A stretch of DNA of 64,000 bases, taken from positions 3,925,001-3,989,000 of the forward strand of contig NZ_CP134772.1 of the NCBI RefSeq assembly GCF_031882575.1, given 5' to 3'. How positions within the stretch are numbered: the stretch's first letter is position 1; each line of letters opens with the position of its first letter. This DNA is from Pseudomonas sp. VD-NE ins. GTDB lineage: Bacteria > Pseudomonadota > Gammaproteobacteria > Pseudomonadales > Pseudomonadaceae. This document shows positions 35,255 through 45,076 of the stretch, piece after piece. Position numbers and translations under genes: made by a program. The notes under the pieces were generated by a model. It did no database searches. It saw only the letters and a list, made by a program, of their open reading frames with translations, and was not told where the DNA came from.

Positions 35255-36658
35255 TCAATGCTCCTTCATAGGGGCGGTAGCCGCCGAAATCGGTCGACGC
35301 GGCGTCTGCAATTCATCGCCCGCAGGCGGATGTTCGTGATGCGGCTGCGGACCTTTTTTCACCAGTTTCATCATGTAGCCGATGCCCACGCTGAACACCG
35401 TGAAATAGATCACCACGAACAGCGCCAGCGACGTGCTCATCTGCGCCACCGAGTGATGCGATGCCGCGTCGTGAGTGCGCAACAAGCCATAAACCACCCA
35501 CGGCTGACGCCCGACTTCCGTGGTAATCCAACCGGCCAGCAGCGCAATCAAGCCGCTCGGCCCCATCAACAACACCAGTCGCTGGAAGCCGCGATGCTGG
35601 TAAAGCTTGCCGCCCCGGCGCAACGCCAACCCCAGCAAACCAACGAGGATCATCAACATCCCCAACCCGGCCATGACGCGGAAGCTCCAGAAGATCACGG
35701 TCGAATTCGGCCGGTCCTCTTTCGGGAAGCTCTTCAGCGCCGGGATCTGCTTGTCGAGGCTGTGGGTGAGGATCAGGCTGCCGAGATAGGGAATTTCCAA
35801 CGCATATTTGGTCTTCTCCGCGTCCATATCGGGGATGCCGAACAGCACCAGCGGCGTCGGGCCGTTGTCGGCGTTTTCCCAGTGGCCTTCGATGGCGGCG
35901 ATCTTCGCCGGTTGATGTTCCAGCGTGTTCAAGCCATGGGCGTCACCGACCACCGCTTGAATCGGCGCAACGATCAGCGCCATCCATAAAGCCATGGAGA
36001 ACATCTTGCGCACCGGCGCGGTGTTGTTGCCGCGCAGCAAATGCCAGGCAGCCGAGGCGCCGACGAAGAACGACGTCGCCACAAACGCGGCAATCGCCAT
36101 GTGCGCCAGACGGAACGGGAACGACGGGTTGAACACAATCGCCAGCCAGTCCAGCGGCATCACCCGACCGTCGACAATTTCAAAGCCCTGCGGCGTCTGC
36201 ATCCAGCTGTTGGACGCGAGAATCCAGAAGGTCGAAATCAACGTGCCGATTGCAACCATCACCGTAGCGAAGAAGTGCAAGCCACGGCCGACGCGGTTCC
36301 AGCCAAACAACATCACCCCAAGGAACCCGGCCTCAAGGAAGAATGCAGTCAGCACTTCATAGGTCAGCAACGGCCCGGTGATGCTCCCGGCAAAGTCCGA
36401 AAACCCGCTCCAGTTGGTGCCGAACTGGTACGCCATGACCAGTCCCGAAACCACGCCCATGCCAAAGTTGACCGCAAAGATCTTCGACCAGAAGTGGTAG
36501 AGATCGCGGTACGTGTCGTTATGGGTTTTCAGCCACAGGCCTTCGAGTACCGCGAGGAAACTCGCCAGGCCAATGGTGATCGCCGGGAAAATAATGTGGA
36601 ACGAAACCGTGAACGCGAATTGAATTCGCGCCAGGTCCAGTGCCTCCGGATTGAACAT
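35255..36658 (-). CDS. cioA: cytochrome bd-type (cyanide-insensitive) ubiquinol oxidase subunit I (CioA)
   Basis: A 467-residue haem-bearing subunit. A conserved ligand histidine is His21 (RIQFAFTVSFHIIFPAI), and the quinol-side GRQPWVVYGLLRT is intact. The length is in the range of CIO enzymes with a short Q-loop. The ATG at 36658 gives the usual MFNPEALDLARIQ start. It heads cioA-cioB-DUF2474. It allows respiration at low oxygen or with cyanide. Confidence 0.94.
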   Translation of the reverse strand: MFNPEALDLARIQFAFTVSFHIIFPAITIGLASFLAVLEGLWLKTHNDTYRDLYHFWSKIFAVNFGMGVVSGLVMAYQFGTNWSGFSDFAGSITGPLLTYEVLTAFFLEAGFLGVMLFGWNRVGRGLHFFATVMVAIGTLISTFWILASNSWMQTPQGFEIVDGRVMPLDWLAIVFNPSFPFRLAHMAIAAFVATSFFVGASAAWHLLRGNNTAPVRKMFSMALWMALIVAPIQAVVGDAHGLNTLEHQPAKIAAIEGHWENADNGPTPLVLFGIPDMDAEKTKYALEIPYLGSLILTHSLDKQIPALKSFPKEDRPNSTVIFWSFRVMAGLGMLMILVGLLGLALRRGGKLYQHRGFQRLVLLMGPSGLIALLAGWITTEVGRQPWVVYGLLRTHDAASHHSVAQMSTSLALFVVIYFTVFSVGIGYMMKLVKKGPQPHHEHPPAGDELQTPRRPISAATAPMKEH

Positions 36659-36764
36659 GATGATGTCCTCATCAGGGCTGAAAAGCGGCAGCACGAACCC
36701 GGGCCACCGCCAGGCGCGAACGCCTGCAGCCAGTAAAATTGCCAGTGTTTTTATGAGTCGCGGG

Positions 36765-39089
36765 TTACGCCACCGACGACGGGATCAGGTTGCTGACCTT
36801 CGCGGCTTCGAGGCGGATCGCCACGAACTTGGAGGTCGGCGTATACGTCCGGTCGCCATAGCTTTCCAGCGGTACCAAAGGGTTAGTCTCCGGGTAATAC
36901 GCCGCTGCCTGCCCTGCCGGAATGTCGTAGGCGATCAGGGTGAAACCGCTGACCCGACGCTCGCGCTCGTCATCCCACAGCGCCACCAGATCAACCTTCT
37001 GCCCCGGTTCGAAACCCAGGCGCTGGATGTCCTGCTCGTTGGCGAAGATCACATCACGCATGCCGTAAACCCCGCGATAACGGTCATCGAGGCCGTACAG
37101 CGTGGTGTTGTACTGATCGTGGGAACGCATGGTTTGCAGAATCAGGTGCGGTTTCACCGGCAAGTTGCGCACACCTTCGCTGATCAAGTGCTCGGGCAGC
37201 ACGCACGGGGTGAACTGCGCCTTGCCGCTGACGGTGTTCCAGACCCGATCCGAGGCGTCGTTGCCGAGGTGAAAACCACCCGGAATCAGCAGTTTTTCAT
37301 TAAAGTTTTCGAAGCCCGGAATCACGTCGGCAATCAGGTTGCGGATGCGCCCGTAGTCGCCCACCACCCATTCCCAATCGATCGGATGCTTGCCCAGGGT
37401 CGCGGCGGCGATCCCGGCAATGATCGCCGGCTCGGATTTCAACTGCGCCGACTTCGGTTTCAACTGACCGAACGACAAATGCACCATGCTGAACGTGTCT
37501 TCGACGGTCACGCCTTGCGGACCTTCAGCCTGGATGTCGATGTCGGTACGCCCGAGGCACGGCAGGATCAGCGCGTCGCGACCGGTGACCAGGTGGCTGC
37601 GGTTGAGCTTGGTGGCGATGTGCACGGTCAGGTCGAGTTTGCGAATCGCCGCGTGGGTGCGCGGGGTGTCCGGCGTGGCTTGGGCGAAGTTGCCGCCCAG
37701 ACCGATAAACACCTTGGCTTCGCCACGCTCCATCGCACCGATCGCCATCACCGTGTTGTGCCCGTGCATGCGCGGCACGTCAAAGTTGAAGCGTTTTTCC
37801 AGCGCGTCCATCAGGTCTTTCGGCGCCAACTCGTTGATGCCCATGGTGCGGTCGCCCTGCACGTTACTGTGGCCACGAACCGGCGAGAGGCCGGCGCCCG
37901 GACGGCCGACGTTGCCGCGCAGCAGTTGCAGGTTGATGACTTCCTGCAAGGTCGCCACCGAGTGCACGTGTTGGGTCAGACCCATGGCCCAGCACATGAT
38001 CACGCTTTTGGCACGGCCATACATGCGCGCGGCCAATTCGATGTCATGCAGCGGCACGCCGGACTGCTCGACGATGTGCTCCCAAGTGGTTGCATCGACT
38101 TCGGCCAGATAGCTGTCGAGGCCCGAGGTGTGCTCGGCAATGAAGGCATGATCGAACACCGGTTCGCCGCCAGTCGCCTGCGCTTCGCGCTCCCACTGCA
38201 GAAGAAATTTGACCATGCCGCGAATCATCGCCATGTCGCCACCCAGTGCCGGGCGGAAGTAGGCGGTGTTGGTCGCTTCCCAGCCGTTGCTGAGCATTTC
38301 CAGCGGGTTCTGCGGGTTCTGGAAACGCTCCAGGCCACGCTCTTTCAGCGGATTGATACACACCACTTGGGCGCCACGTTTCACCGCTTCACGCAGCGGT
38401 TCGAGCATGCGCGGGTGGTTGGTGCCAGGGTTCTGGCCGATGACGAAAATCGCGTCGGCGTGATGCAGGTCCTCGTAAACCACGGTGCCTTTGCCGACGC
38501 CGAGGGTCTCGTTCATGCTCACCGCACTGGCCTCGTGGCACATGTTCGAGCAGTCGGGGAAGTTGTTGGTGCCGAACGCGCGGACGAACAATTGATAGAG
38601 AAACGCCGCTTCATTGCTCGCGCGGCCCGAGGTGTAGAACTCGGCTTCGTGGGGCGATTTGAGGTTTTTCAGGTGATCAGCGATCAGCGCGAACGCGTCG
38701 TCCCAGCTGATTTCCACGTAGCGATCGACCCGCGCGTCGTAGCGCATCGGGTGGGTCAGGCGGCCCTGATATTCCAGCCAGTAGTCGCTCTGCTCGGCCA
38801 GACTCGACACCGTGTACTTGTTGAAGAATGCCGGGTCGACCAAACGCCCGGTCGCTTCCCAGTTCACCGCTTTCGCGCCGTTCTCGCAGAACTTCAACAT
38901 ACTCGCGCCGGGTGCTTCACCCCAGGCACAACCCGGGCAGTCAAAGCCGCCGTTCTGGTTGGTCTTGAGCATGGCGCGGATGTTTTTCAGGGCGTTTTCA
39001 CTGCCCAGCCAGCTCTTGGTCAGGCTGATGACAGCGCCCCAACCGGCAGCGGCGCCTTTGTAGGGTTTGTAACGGTCGACTTGTGACAT
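36765..39089 (-). CDS. FdhF/YdeP family molybdopterin oxidoreductase (formate-dehydrogenase-like)
   Basis: A 774-residue molybdenum enzyme of the YdeP group. The N-terminus has FDCPGCAWGEAPG with only a partial cysteine set, not a full 4Fe-4S ligand set. SGRASNEAAFLYQLFVRAFG, the Moco-binding VIGQNPGTNHPRMLE and a C-terminal MopB_CT-like domain follow. GGAGAG precedes the ATG at 39089. It is divergent from moaA across a 354-bp region with two regulatory sites. Activity on formate is not proven. Nearby fdhD supports sulfuration of a formate-dehydrogenase-like cofactor. Confidence 0.92.
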   Translation of the reverse strand: MSQVDRYKPYKGAAAGWGAVISLTKSWLGSENALKNIRAMLKTNQNGGFDCPGCAWGEAPGASMLKFCENGAKAVNWEATGRLVDPAFFNKYTVSSLAEQSDYWLEYQGRLTHPMRYDARVDRYVEISWDDAFALIADHLKNLKSPHEAEFYTSGRASNEAAFLYQLFVRAFGTNNFPDCSNMCHEASAVSMNETLGVGKGTVVYEDLHHADAIFVIGQNPGTNHPRMLEPLREAVKRGAQVVCINPLKERGLERFQNPQNPLEMLSNGWEATNTAYFRPALGGDMAMIRGMVKFLLQWEREAQATGGEPVFDHAFIAEHTSGLDSYLAEVDATTWEHIVEQSGVPLHDIELAARMYGRAKSVIMCWAMGLTQHVHSVATLQEVINLQLLRGNVGRPGAGLSPVRGHSNVQGDRTMGINELAPKDLMDALEKRFNFDVPRMHGHNTVMAIGAMERGEAKVFIGLGGNFAQATPDTPRTHAAIRKLDLTVHIATKLNRSHLVTGRDALILPCLGRTDIDIQAEGPQGVTVEDTFSMVHLSFGQLKPKSAQLKSEPAIIAGIAAATLGKHPIDWEWVVGDYGRIRNLIADVIPGFENFNEKLLIPGGFHLGNDASDRVWNTVSGKAQFTPCVLPEHLISEGVRNLPVKPHLILQTMRSHDQYNTTLYGLDDRYRGVYGMRDVIFANEQDIQRLGFEPGQKVDLVALWDDERERRVSGFTLIAYDIPAGQAAAYYPETNPLVPLESYGDRTYTPTSKFVAIRLEAAKVSNLIPSSVA

Positions 39090-39215
39090 GGGACTCTCCA
39101 TGACGATGCACACAGGCATGAACCTGATTCGGTTAAACAGCGACGGCCGACTTTCAAGGTTGAAAAGTGGTCGTTGGGTTTGCCGGGGCAAGGATATGAA
39201 CCGTTACAAAACGTT

Positions 39216-39257
39216 GTCTAATCGCTATTAATGACCGCTTTATCGAAAGCCTCTATC
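39216..39257 (-). promoter_or_regulatory. composite 42-bp element, site A (before the YdeP-type gene)
   Basis: Read on the minus strand: GATAGAG-N4-TCGATAA-N14-CGATTAGAC, pointing at the molybdoenzyme gene. The same layout occurs at four other starts in the block (39329, 44851, 44933, 46121). It is the probable LysR operator. Confidence 0.65.
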
Positions 39258-39328
39258 ACGGCTAAAAACCCTTTATTTACGGGGTCTTGCGAAACTAACG
39301 GAGCAACTTTCGGCGAAAAATAATTCAT

Positions 39329-39370
39329 CATCGACGTGATCAATCACCCGTTCATTAACAGTGATTGGAC
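39329..39370 (+). promoter_or_regulatory. composite 42-bp element, site B (before moaA)
   Basis: The core is CAATCAC-N13-GTGATTGGAC, itself a dyad (CAATCAC/GTGATTG). The distal GATAGAG part is weak here (CATCGAC). TTGGAC may serve as a -35 box, with ATAACC 17 bp downstream. Confidence 0.65.
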
Positions 39371-39404
39371 GGCACTTAAAGTTAGCCATAACCTGCGCTG
39401 ACCC

Positions 39405-39423
39405 AACCCCTTCAAGCGGGGTT
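39405..39423 (+). promoter_or_regulatory. hairpin in the moaA 5' leader
   Basis: AACCCC-TTCAAGC-GGGGTT followed by TTCATT, 20 bp before moaA. It could attenuate transcription or translation. It does not look like the large Moco riboswitch. Confidence 0.35.
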
Positions 39424-39443
39424 TTCATTCCTGCGAGGCTGTC

Positions 39444-40442
39444 ATGTCAGAGCGTGTCTTGATCGATGGTTACAACCGCCGCGTCGACTATCTGCGCATG
39501 TCGGTGACCGACCGCTGCGACTTCCGCTGCGTCTATTGCATGGCCGAAGACATGCAGTTTCTGCCACGGCAAAAAATCCTCACGCTGGAAGAGATCTATC
39601 AACTGGCGCAGAGCTTTGTGGCGCTCGGTACGCGCAAGATTCGCCTGACCGGTGGCGAGCCGCTGATCCGCCCGGGCGTGGTCAAGTTGTGCGAGCAGAT
39701 CGCCGCCCTGCCCGGCCTGCGCGAGTTGTGCATGACCACCAACGGCTCGCAACTGGGCAAACTCGCCGCGCCGCTGTTCGACGCCGGGGTCAAACGCCTG
39801 AACATCAGCCTCGACAGCCTTGATCCGCAGCGCTTCAAACAGATGACCCGCACTGGCGATCTGGCGCAGGTGATCAACGGCATCGATGCTGCGCGCAAGG
39901 CCGGTTTTATCCGCACTAAACTCAATGTCGTGGTGATGCAGGGCCGCAACGATCAGGAGATCAACGATCTGGTCAGCTTCGCGATTGACCGGCAGCTTGA
40001 CGTCTCTTTCATCGAAGAGATGCCGCTGGGGATCATCAGCGAGCACAGCCGTGCCGAGACGTTTTTCTCCAGTGCGCAGGTGCGCGAAAAGATTGCCGAG
40101 CGCTACACCCTGATCGACTCGGCGGAATCGACCCAAGGCCCGTCGCGCTACTGGCGGCTGGCCGAGGCGCCGGAGATTCGCCTGGGCTTTATCTCGCCGC
40201 ACAGCCACAACTTTTGCGGCACCTGCAACCGCGTTCGCCTCACCGTTGAAGGCCGCCTGCTACTGTGTCTGGGTAACGAGCATTCGGTGGATCTGAAAGC
40301 GGTGCTGCGCGCCCACCCGGGGCAACCGCAGCGGCTGGAGAAAGCCATTGTCGAGGCGATGAAACTCAAGCCGTATCGGCACAATTTCGAAGTGAACGAT
40401 GATGTTCAGGTCGTGCGCTTCATGAACATGACCGGCGGCTGA
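39444..40442 (+). CDS. moaA: GTP 3',8-cyclase MoaA
   Basis: A 332-residue radical SAM enzyme that starts molybdopterin synthesis by converting GTP to 3',8-cyclo-GTP. The N-terminal cluster ligands are Cys25, Cys29 and Cys32 (CDFRCVYC). The C-terminal cluster is in [14 protein letters not shown] plus CLGNE. The usual double-glycine end is present (NMTGG). It is preceded by regulatory site B and followed 36 bp later by a bestrophin gene. Confidence 0.96.
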   Translation: MSERVLIDGYNRRVDYLRMSVTDRCDFRCVYCMAEDMQFLPRQKILTLEEIYQLAQSFVALGTRKIRLTGGEPLIRPGVVKLCEQIAALPGLRELCMTTNGSQLGKLAAPLFDAGVKRLNISLDSLDPQRFKQMTRTGDLAQVINGIDAARKAGFIRTKLNVVVMQGRNDQEINDLVSFAIDRQLDVSFIEEMPLGIISEHSRAETFFSSAQVREKIAERYTLIDSAESTQGPSRYWRLAEAPEIRLGFISPHSHNFCGTCNRVRLTVEGRLLLCLGNEHSVDLKAVLRAHPGQPQRLEKAIVEAMKLKPYRHNFEVNDDVQVVRFMNMTGG

Positions 40443-40478
40443 TCCCGCCAGTTTCATCGGTTATCGGAACCGCACAGC

Positions 40479-41375
40479 ATGATCATCAGACCCAAGGTCA
40501 ACCAGTTCGCCATTCTCTTCACCCTCAAGGGTTCGATTGCCAAGCGCATCGCCCTGCGCACGTTGATGGTCACCCTGCTCGCTTCGGCTATCGTGCTGGT
40601 GGAAATCCTCCATCCGAGCAACTTCACCAAGGTCAACGCTACGCCGTTTACCTTGCTCGGTTTGTCGCTGTCGATCTTCATGAATTTTCGCAACAACGCC
40701 TGTTATGACCGCTGGTACGAGGCGCGCAAGGCCTGGGGCGAAGTGATCGTGCACATTCGCTCGGTGATTCGTGAAACCCATGTGATCCGTGAATCGGCTG
40801 AGCGCAAGCCGTTGCTGCTCAATCTGTGTGGTTTTGCTCATGCGCTGAATGCGCGGCTGCGCAAGGAAAGCGAAGCGGACGCCAGTAGCCAATGGATCAT
40901 GCCGAAACCCGATCTGCAGACGCCGGATTACAGCGGGCGCATTTTGCAAACGGTCGGCCAGCAGTGTTCCGATCTGCATCAGAACGGTGAGCTGACTGAG
41001 TGGCGCTACATGCTATTGGCCAATCACCTGACCAGCCTGACCCAAGCGCAAGCGGTGTGCGAACGGATCAAAACCACGCCGCTGCCGTTTCCTTACACAC
41101 TGTTGTTGCACCGCACGATCTACCTGTTTTGCATCCTGCTGCCGTTTGCCATGGCCGAGCCGCTGGGTTGGCTGACACCGTTGTTCACGGCGATTGTCAG
41201 CTATACGTTTTTTGGCCTGGATGCGATTGCCGATGAACTGGAAGACCCCTTCGGCCGCGACGAAAACGACCTGCCCACCGATGCACTGGTGCGCACCATC
41301 GAGCGCGACATCCTCGCCGAACTGGGCGCCGAAGTACCGCCGGCGCTGAAGCCGGTGGACTATGTGCTGAGCTGA
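40479..41375 (+). CDS. bestrophin family ion channel (YneE-like)
   Basis: A 298-residue membrane protein of the bestrophin/RFP-TM family. FRNNACYDRWYEARKAWGEV and the C-terminal FFGLDAIADELEDPFGRDEN (channel neck and acidic cluster) are diagnostic. It is probably a pentameric anion or cation channel in the inner membrane. It is co-oriented with moaA with a short gap and GGAA as ribosome-binding site. No link to molybdenum metabolism is known. Confidence 0.92.
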   Translation: MIIRPKVNQFAILFTLKGSIAKRIALRTLMVTLLASAIVLVEILHPSNFTKVNATPFTLLGLSLSIFMNFRNNACYDRWYEARKAWGEVIVHIRSVIRETHVIRESAERKPLLLNLCGFAHALNARLRKESEADASSQWIMPKPDLQTPDYSGRILQTVGQQCSDLHQNGELTEWRYMLLANHLTSLTQAQAVCERIKTTPLPFPYTLLLHRTIYLFCILLPFAMAEPLGWLTPLFTAIVSYTFFGLDAIADELEDPFGRDENDLPTDALVRTIERDILAELGAEVPPALKPVDYVLS

Positions 41376-41386
41376 TCCTTATCTCC

Positions 41387-43028
41387 CCAGCTCCCACAGG
41401 TCCTGTGTACATCCTCAACATCAAGCATCACCACAAATCATTGTGGGAGCTGGCTTGCCAGCGATGAGGCCGTGTCAGCCAACGTCAATGTGACTGACAT
41501 GTCGCCATCGCTGGCAAGCCAGCTCCCACAGGTCCTGTGTTCATCCTCAACATCAAGCATCACCACAAATCATTGTGGGAGCTGGCTTGCCGGCGATGAG
41601 GCCGTATCAGCCAACGTCAATGTGACTGACATGCCGCCATCGCTGGCAAGCCAGCTCCCACAGGTTCTGTTTACATCCTCAACATCAAGCATCACCACAA
41701 ATCATTGTGGGAGCTGGCTTGCCAGCGATGAGGCCGTATCAGCCAACGTCAATGCCAACTGACCTGCCGCCATCGCTGGCAAGCCAGCTCCCACAGGTTC
41801 TGTTTACATCCTCAACATCAGCATCACCACAAATCATTGTGGGAGCTGGCTTGCCAGCGATGAGGCCGTATCAGCCAACGTCAATGCCAACTGACCTGCC
41901 GCCATCGCTGGCAAGCCAGCTCCCACAGGTTCTATTTACATCCTCAACATCAAGCATCACCACAAATCATTGTGGGAGCTGGCTTGCCAGCGATGAGGCC
42001 GTATCAGCCAACGTCAATGTGACTGACATGCCGCCATCGCTGGCAAGCCAGCTCCCACAGGTTCTGTTTACATCCTCAACATCAAGCATCACCACAAATC
42101 ATTGTGGGAGCTGGCTTGCCAGCGATGAGGCCGTATCAGCCAACGTCAATGCCAACTGACCTGCCGCCATCGCTGGCAAGCCAGCTCCCACAGGTTCTGT
42201 TTACATCCTCAACATCAAGCATCACCACAAATCATTGTGGGAGCTGGCTTGCCGGCGATGAGGCCGTATCAGCCAACGTCAATGTGACTGACATGCCGCC
42301 ATCGCTGGCAAGCCAGCTCCCACAGGTTCTGTTTACATCCTCAACATCAAGCATCACCACAAATCATTGTGGGAGCTGGCTTGCCAGCGATGAGGCCGTA
42401 TCAGCCAACGTCAATGCCAACTGACCTGCCGCCATCGCTGGCAAGCCAGCTCCCACAGGTTCTGTTTACATCCTCAACATCAAGCATCACCACAAATCAT
42501 TGTGGGAGCTGGCTTGCCAGCGATGAGGCCGTATCAGCCAACGTCAATGTGACTGACATGCCGCCATCGCTGGCAAGCCAGCTCCCACAGGTCCTGTGTA
42601 CATCCTCAACATCAAGCATCACCACAAATCATTGTGGGAGCTGGCTTGCCAGCGATGAGGCCGTATCAGCCAACGTCAATGTGACTGACATGTCGCCATC
42701 GCTGGCAAGCCAGCTCCCACAGGTCCTGTGCACATCCTCAACATCAAACATCACCACAAATCATTGTGGGAGCTGGCTTGCCAGCGATGAGGCCGTATCA
42801 GCCAACGTCAATGCCAACTGACCTGCCGCCATCGCTGGCAAGCCAGCTCCCACAGGTTCTATTTACATCCTCAACATCAAGCATCACCACAAATCATTGT
42901 GGGAGCTGGCTTGCCAGCGATGAGGCCGTATCAGCCAACGTCAATGTGACTGACATGTCGCCATCGCTGGCAAGCCAGCTCCCACAGGTCCTGTGTACAT
43001 CCTCAACATCAAGCATCACCTCCCACAG
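41387..43028. repeat. 12-copy tandem BIME array, period 132-133 bp
   Basis: Twelve near-identical units start at 41441, 41573, 41705, 41837, 41970, 42102, 42235, 42367, 42500, 42632, 42764 and 42897. A partial unit lies at each end. Each unit has two inverted GCTGGCTTGCCAGCGATG REP arms about 45 bp apart and a 45-bp linker (TCCTCAACATCAAGCATCACC). The arm spacer comes in two forms, GTCAATGTGACTGACATG and GTCAATGCCAACTGACCTG. They are interleaved in the order a a b b a b a b a a b a. The open frames across it are artefacts. It fills the whole gap between bestrophin and moeA. Confidence 0.95.
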
Positions 43029-43045
43029 TTTGATTGGTGGTGAGG

Positions 43046-44251
43046 TCAGAACAGTTCGTTGAAGGGGATGAAGCGCAGCGGGTCGCCGAGGTTGTGCGTG
43101 CTGTTCTCGGGGATTTCCACCAGGCCGTCGGCCCAGGTTGCGCCGAGCAAGACGCCGGAGCTTTGATTCGGATAAAGCACCGCACGCCCCGCCTCCAGCT
43201 TCACCCGCAGGTATTCGCGACGGCTGCCAGCCTTGTGCCAATCGAAGCCCGCGCTGACCGTAAAACTCAGCGGCATGACATCTTCCACGCCTTGAATACG
43301 CAGCAGATACGGCCGCGCCAACAAGCCAAAGGTCACCAGCGCCGAGGTCGGATTACCCGGCAGGCCAATCACCGGCACCGTGCCGAAATGGCCCACGGTC
43401 AGCGGCTTGCCAGGCTTGATCGCCAGTTTCCACAACAGCGGTTTGCCGTTGTCGCGCAACACCTGTCCGAGGCAATCGGCATCGCCGGCAGACACCCCGC
43501 CCGTGGTCAGAATCAGATCAGCGCTCACTTGCAATTGCTCAAGCTTGAGCCGCGTCTGCGCCGGGCGATCCGGGAGGATGCCGGCGTCGATCACTTCGCA
43601 GCCCAGCTCACGCAACCAATGGCCGAGCAATACGCGGTTGCTGTTGTAGATGCTGCCGGGGCGCAACGGCTGGCCCGGCTCGACCAGTTCATCACCGGTC
43701 GACAGCAGCGCCACACGCGGGCGACGCACCACGTGCAGTTGCGCCAGCCCTTGCCCGGCAGCGACCGCCAGTTCGAACGGCCCAAGGCGCTTGCCAGCGC
43801 GCAGCAGGATGTCGCCGACGCGATTTTCCTGACCTTGCGCGCGGATGTTCTGCCCCGCTTTCAGCGGCTGCAAGAAACGCACGCGGCCGTCCTCCAGCAC
43901 TTCGACGTTCTCCTGCATCTCGACACAGGTGGCGCCGGGCGGCAGTGGTGCGCCAGTAAAAATCCGTGCGCAGGTGCCGGGCAGCAACGTGTCCGGCGCC
44001 AGCCCGGCGTAAACCTTTTGCGAGACCCTCAACGGCTGACGGTGCAGATCGGCGAGATTGAGCGCGTAACCGTCCATGGCGCTGTTCGGCCACGGCGGCA
44101 GGTCGAGTGTCGCCACCAGATCACTGGCCAACACCCGCCCACGCGCATCGTCGAGCGCCAGCACTTCGCCGTCGGCCAGACGTTGCTCATTGGCCATGCC
44201 GAGCAATTGGTCGAGAGCGTCTTCGACCGGCATCAGCGGTGCTTTGCTCAT
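43046..44251 (-). CDS. moeA: molybdopterin molybdotransferase MoeA
   Basis: A 401-residue enzyme that inserts molybdate into adenylylated molybdopterin. Diagnostic segments are DLPPWPNSAMDGYAL, RIFTGAPLPPGAT, VALLSTGDELVEPG, TTGGVSAGDADCL and IGLPGNPTSALVTF. It overlaps moaB by 4 bp (ATGA at 44248-44251), forming a moaB-moeA operon. The stop is 18 bp from the end of the BIME array. Confidence 0.95.
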   Translation of the reverse strand: MSKAPLMPVEDALDQLLGMANEQRLADGEVLALDDARGRVLASDLVATLDLPPWPNSAMDGYALNLADLHRQPLRVSQKVYAGLAPDTLLPGTCARIFTGAPLPPGATCVEMQENVEVLEDGRVRFLQPLKAGQNIRAQGQENRVGDILLRAGKRLGPFELAVAAGQGLAQLHVVRRPRVALLSTGDELVEPGQPLRPGSIYNSNRVLLGHWLRELGCEVIDAGILPDRPAQTRLKLEQLQVSADLILTTGGVSAGDADCLGQVLRDNGKPLLWKLAIKPGKPLTVGHFGTVPVIGLPGNPTSALVTFGLLARPYLLRIQGVEDVMPLSFTVSAGFDWHKAGSRREYLRVKLEAGRAVLYPNQSSGVLLGATWADGLVEIPENSTHNLGDPLRFIPFNELF

Positions 44252-44787
44252 CCGCGTGGCCCGCAGGCTTGCACGGCTTTCAGGTGCGGGACGAAGTTGC
44301 ACGGGCGATGACGGTTATCCAATTGTTCGGCAAGAATGCCTTCCCACGCCGTGCGGCAGGCACCGGTCGAACCCGGCAGGCAGCACACCAGCGTGCCGTT
44401 GGACAGCCCGGCCAGCGCGCGGCTTTGCACGGTGGACGTGCCAATATCCAGAATCGAAATCGCCCGGAACAGTTCGCCGAAGCCGTCAATCTGCTTGTCA
44501 AACAAGCAGGCCACCGCTTCCGGCGTGCTGTCGCGACCGGTGAAACCAGTGCCGCCAGTGATCAGCACCACCTGAATGCCTTCGTCGGCGATCCAGTTCG
44601 CTACCTGAGCGCGGATTTTGTACAGATCATCCTTGAGCAGATTGCGCTCGCTCAACGTGTGCCCGGCCTCCAGCAAACGACTGACCAGCAACTGGCCGGA
44701 CGTATCGCTGGCGTAATCGCGAGTATCGCTGACCGTCAATACGGCAATATTCAGGGGGACAAACAGGGCATCGGCTTTTGTGCTCAT
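44248..44787 (-). CDS. moaB: molybdenum cofactor biosynthesis protein B
   Basis: A 179-residue MoaB/Mog-like protein that adenylylates molybdopterin. [20 protein letters not shown] and [19 protein letters not shown] are the substrate-binding segments. GGAG precedes the ATG at 44787. It is the first gene of the minus-strand operon with moeA. Regulatory site C lies about 65 bp upstream. Confidence 0.94.
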   Translation of the reverse strand: MSTKADALFVPLNIAVLTVSDTRDYASDTSGQLLVSRLLEAGHTLSERNLLKDDLYKIRAQVANWIADEGIQVVLITGGTGFTGRDSTPEAVACLFDKQIDGFGELFRAISILDIGTSTVQSRALAGLSNGTLVCCLPGSTGACRTAWEGILAEQLDNRHRPCNFVPHLKAVQACGPRG

Positions 44788-44850
44788 GGCAGTTCTCCGG
44801 CAGCAGTCAATCAACATTGCCGAGCAGCCTAAGTGCCACTTATGAGCACT

Positions 44851-44892
44851 GTCTAATCACTCTGGCCAACCACATTATCGACCGGCTCTATC
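44851..44892 (-). promoter_or_regulatory. composite 42-bp element, site C (before moaB-moeA)
   Basis: Minus strand: GATAGAG-N4-TCGATAA-N14-TGATTAGAC. The internal distances equal those of sites A, D and E. It is back to back with site D, 40 bp away, in the moaB/lysR divergent region. Confidence 0.68.
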
Positions 44893-44932
44893 GGTGCCTT
44901 TCACGTTGCTCAAGGCCAGTAAAACCGGGCCT

Positions 44933-44974
44933 GATAGAGCTGATCGATAGTCCCTTAAACACTTCCGATTGGAC
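44933..44974 (+). promoter_or_regulatory. composite 42-bp element, site D (before the LysR gene)
   Basis: Plus strand: GATAGAG-N4-TCGATAG-N14-CGATTGGAC, about 100 bp before the regulator start. It suggests autoregulation. Confidence 0.65.
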
Positions 44975-45076
44975 GAACAACCGTTCAGATGAGATCGTCG
45001 CACCCTGCGCTTTTCGTGCGTCTCGCGCATCCGCGTCAATACTCAATCAAAAAATTCCCATCGAGCAGGTGCCATC

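Noticed and set aside
36651..39086. 811-codon open frame on the plus strand
   Set aside because: It is antisense to the YdeP-type molybdoenzyme, whose protein shows clear family motifs. The long frame is a product of GC-rich codon usage.
39257..39443. Moco riboswitch before moaA
   Set aside because: The leader after the putative promoter is under 70 nt, with one small hairpin. The large multi-helix Moco RNA does not fit.
41387..43028. Regularly spaced repeats resembling a CRISPR array
   Set aside because: The units are 132-133 bp and almost identical throughout, with no variable spacers and no cas genes. They are REP pairs.
41472..43062. Series of serine-rich open frames ([17 protein letters not shown] repeats)
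   Set aside because: They are translations of the REP array, which happens to have a period divisible by three in many units. No start signals are present and the frames break at spacer variants.
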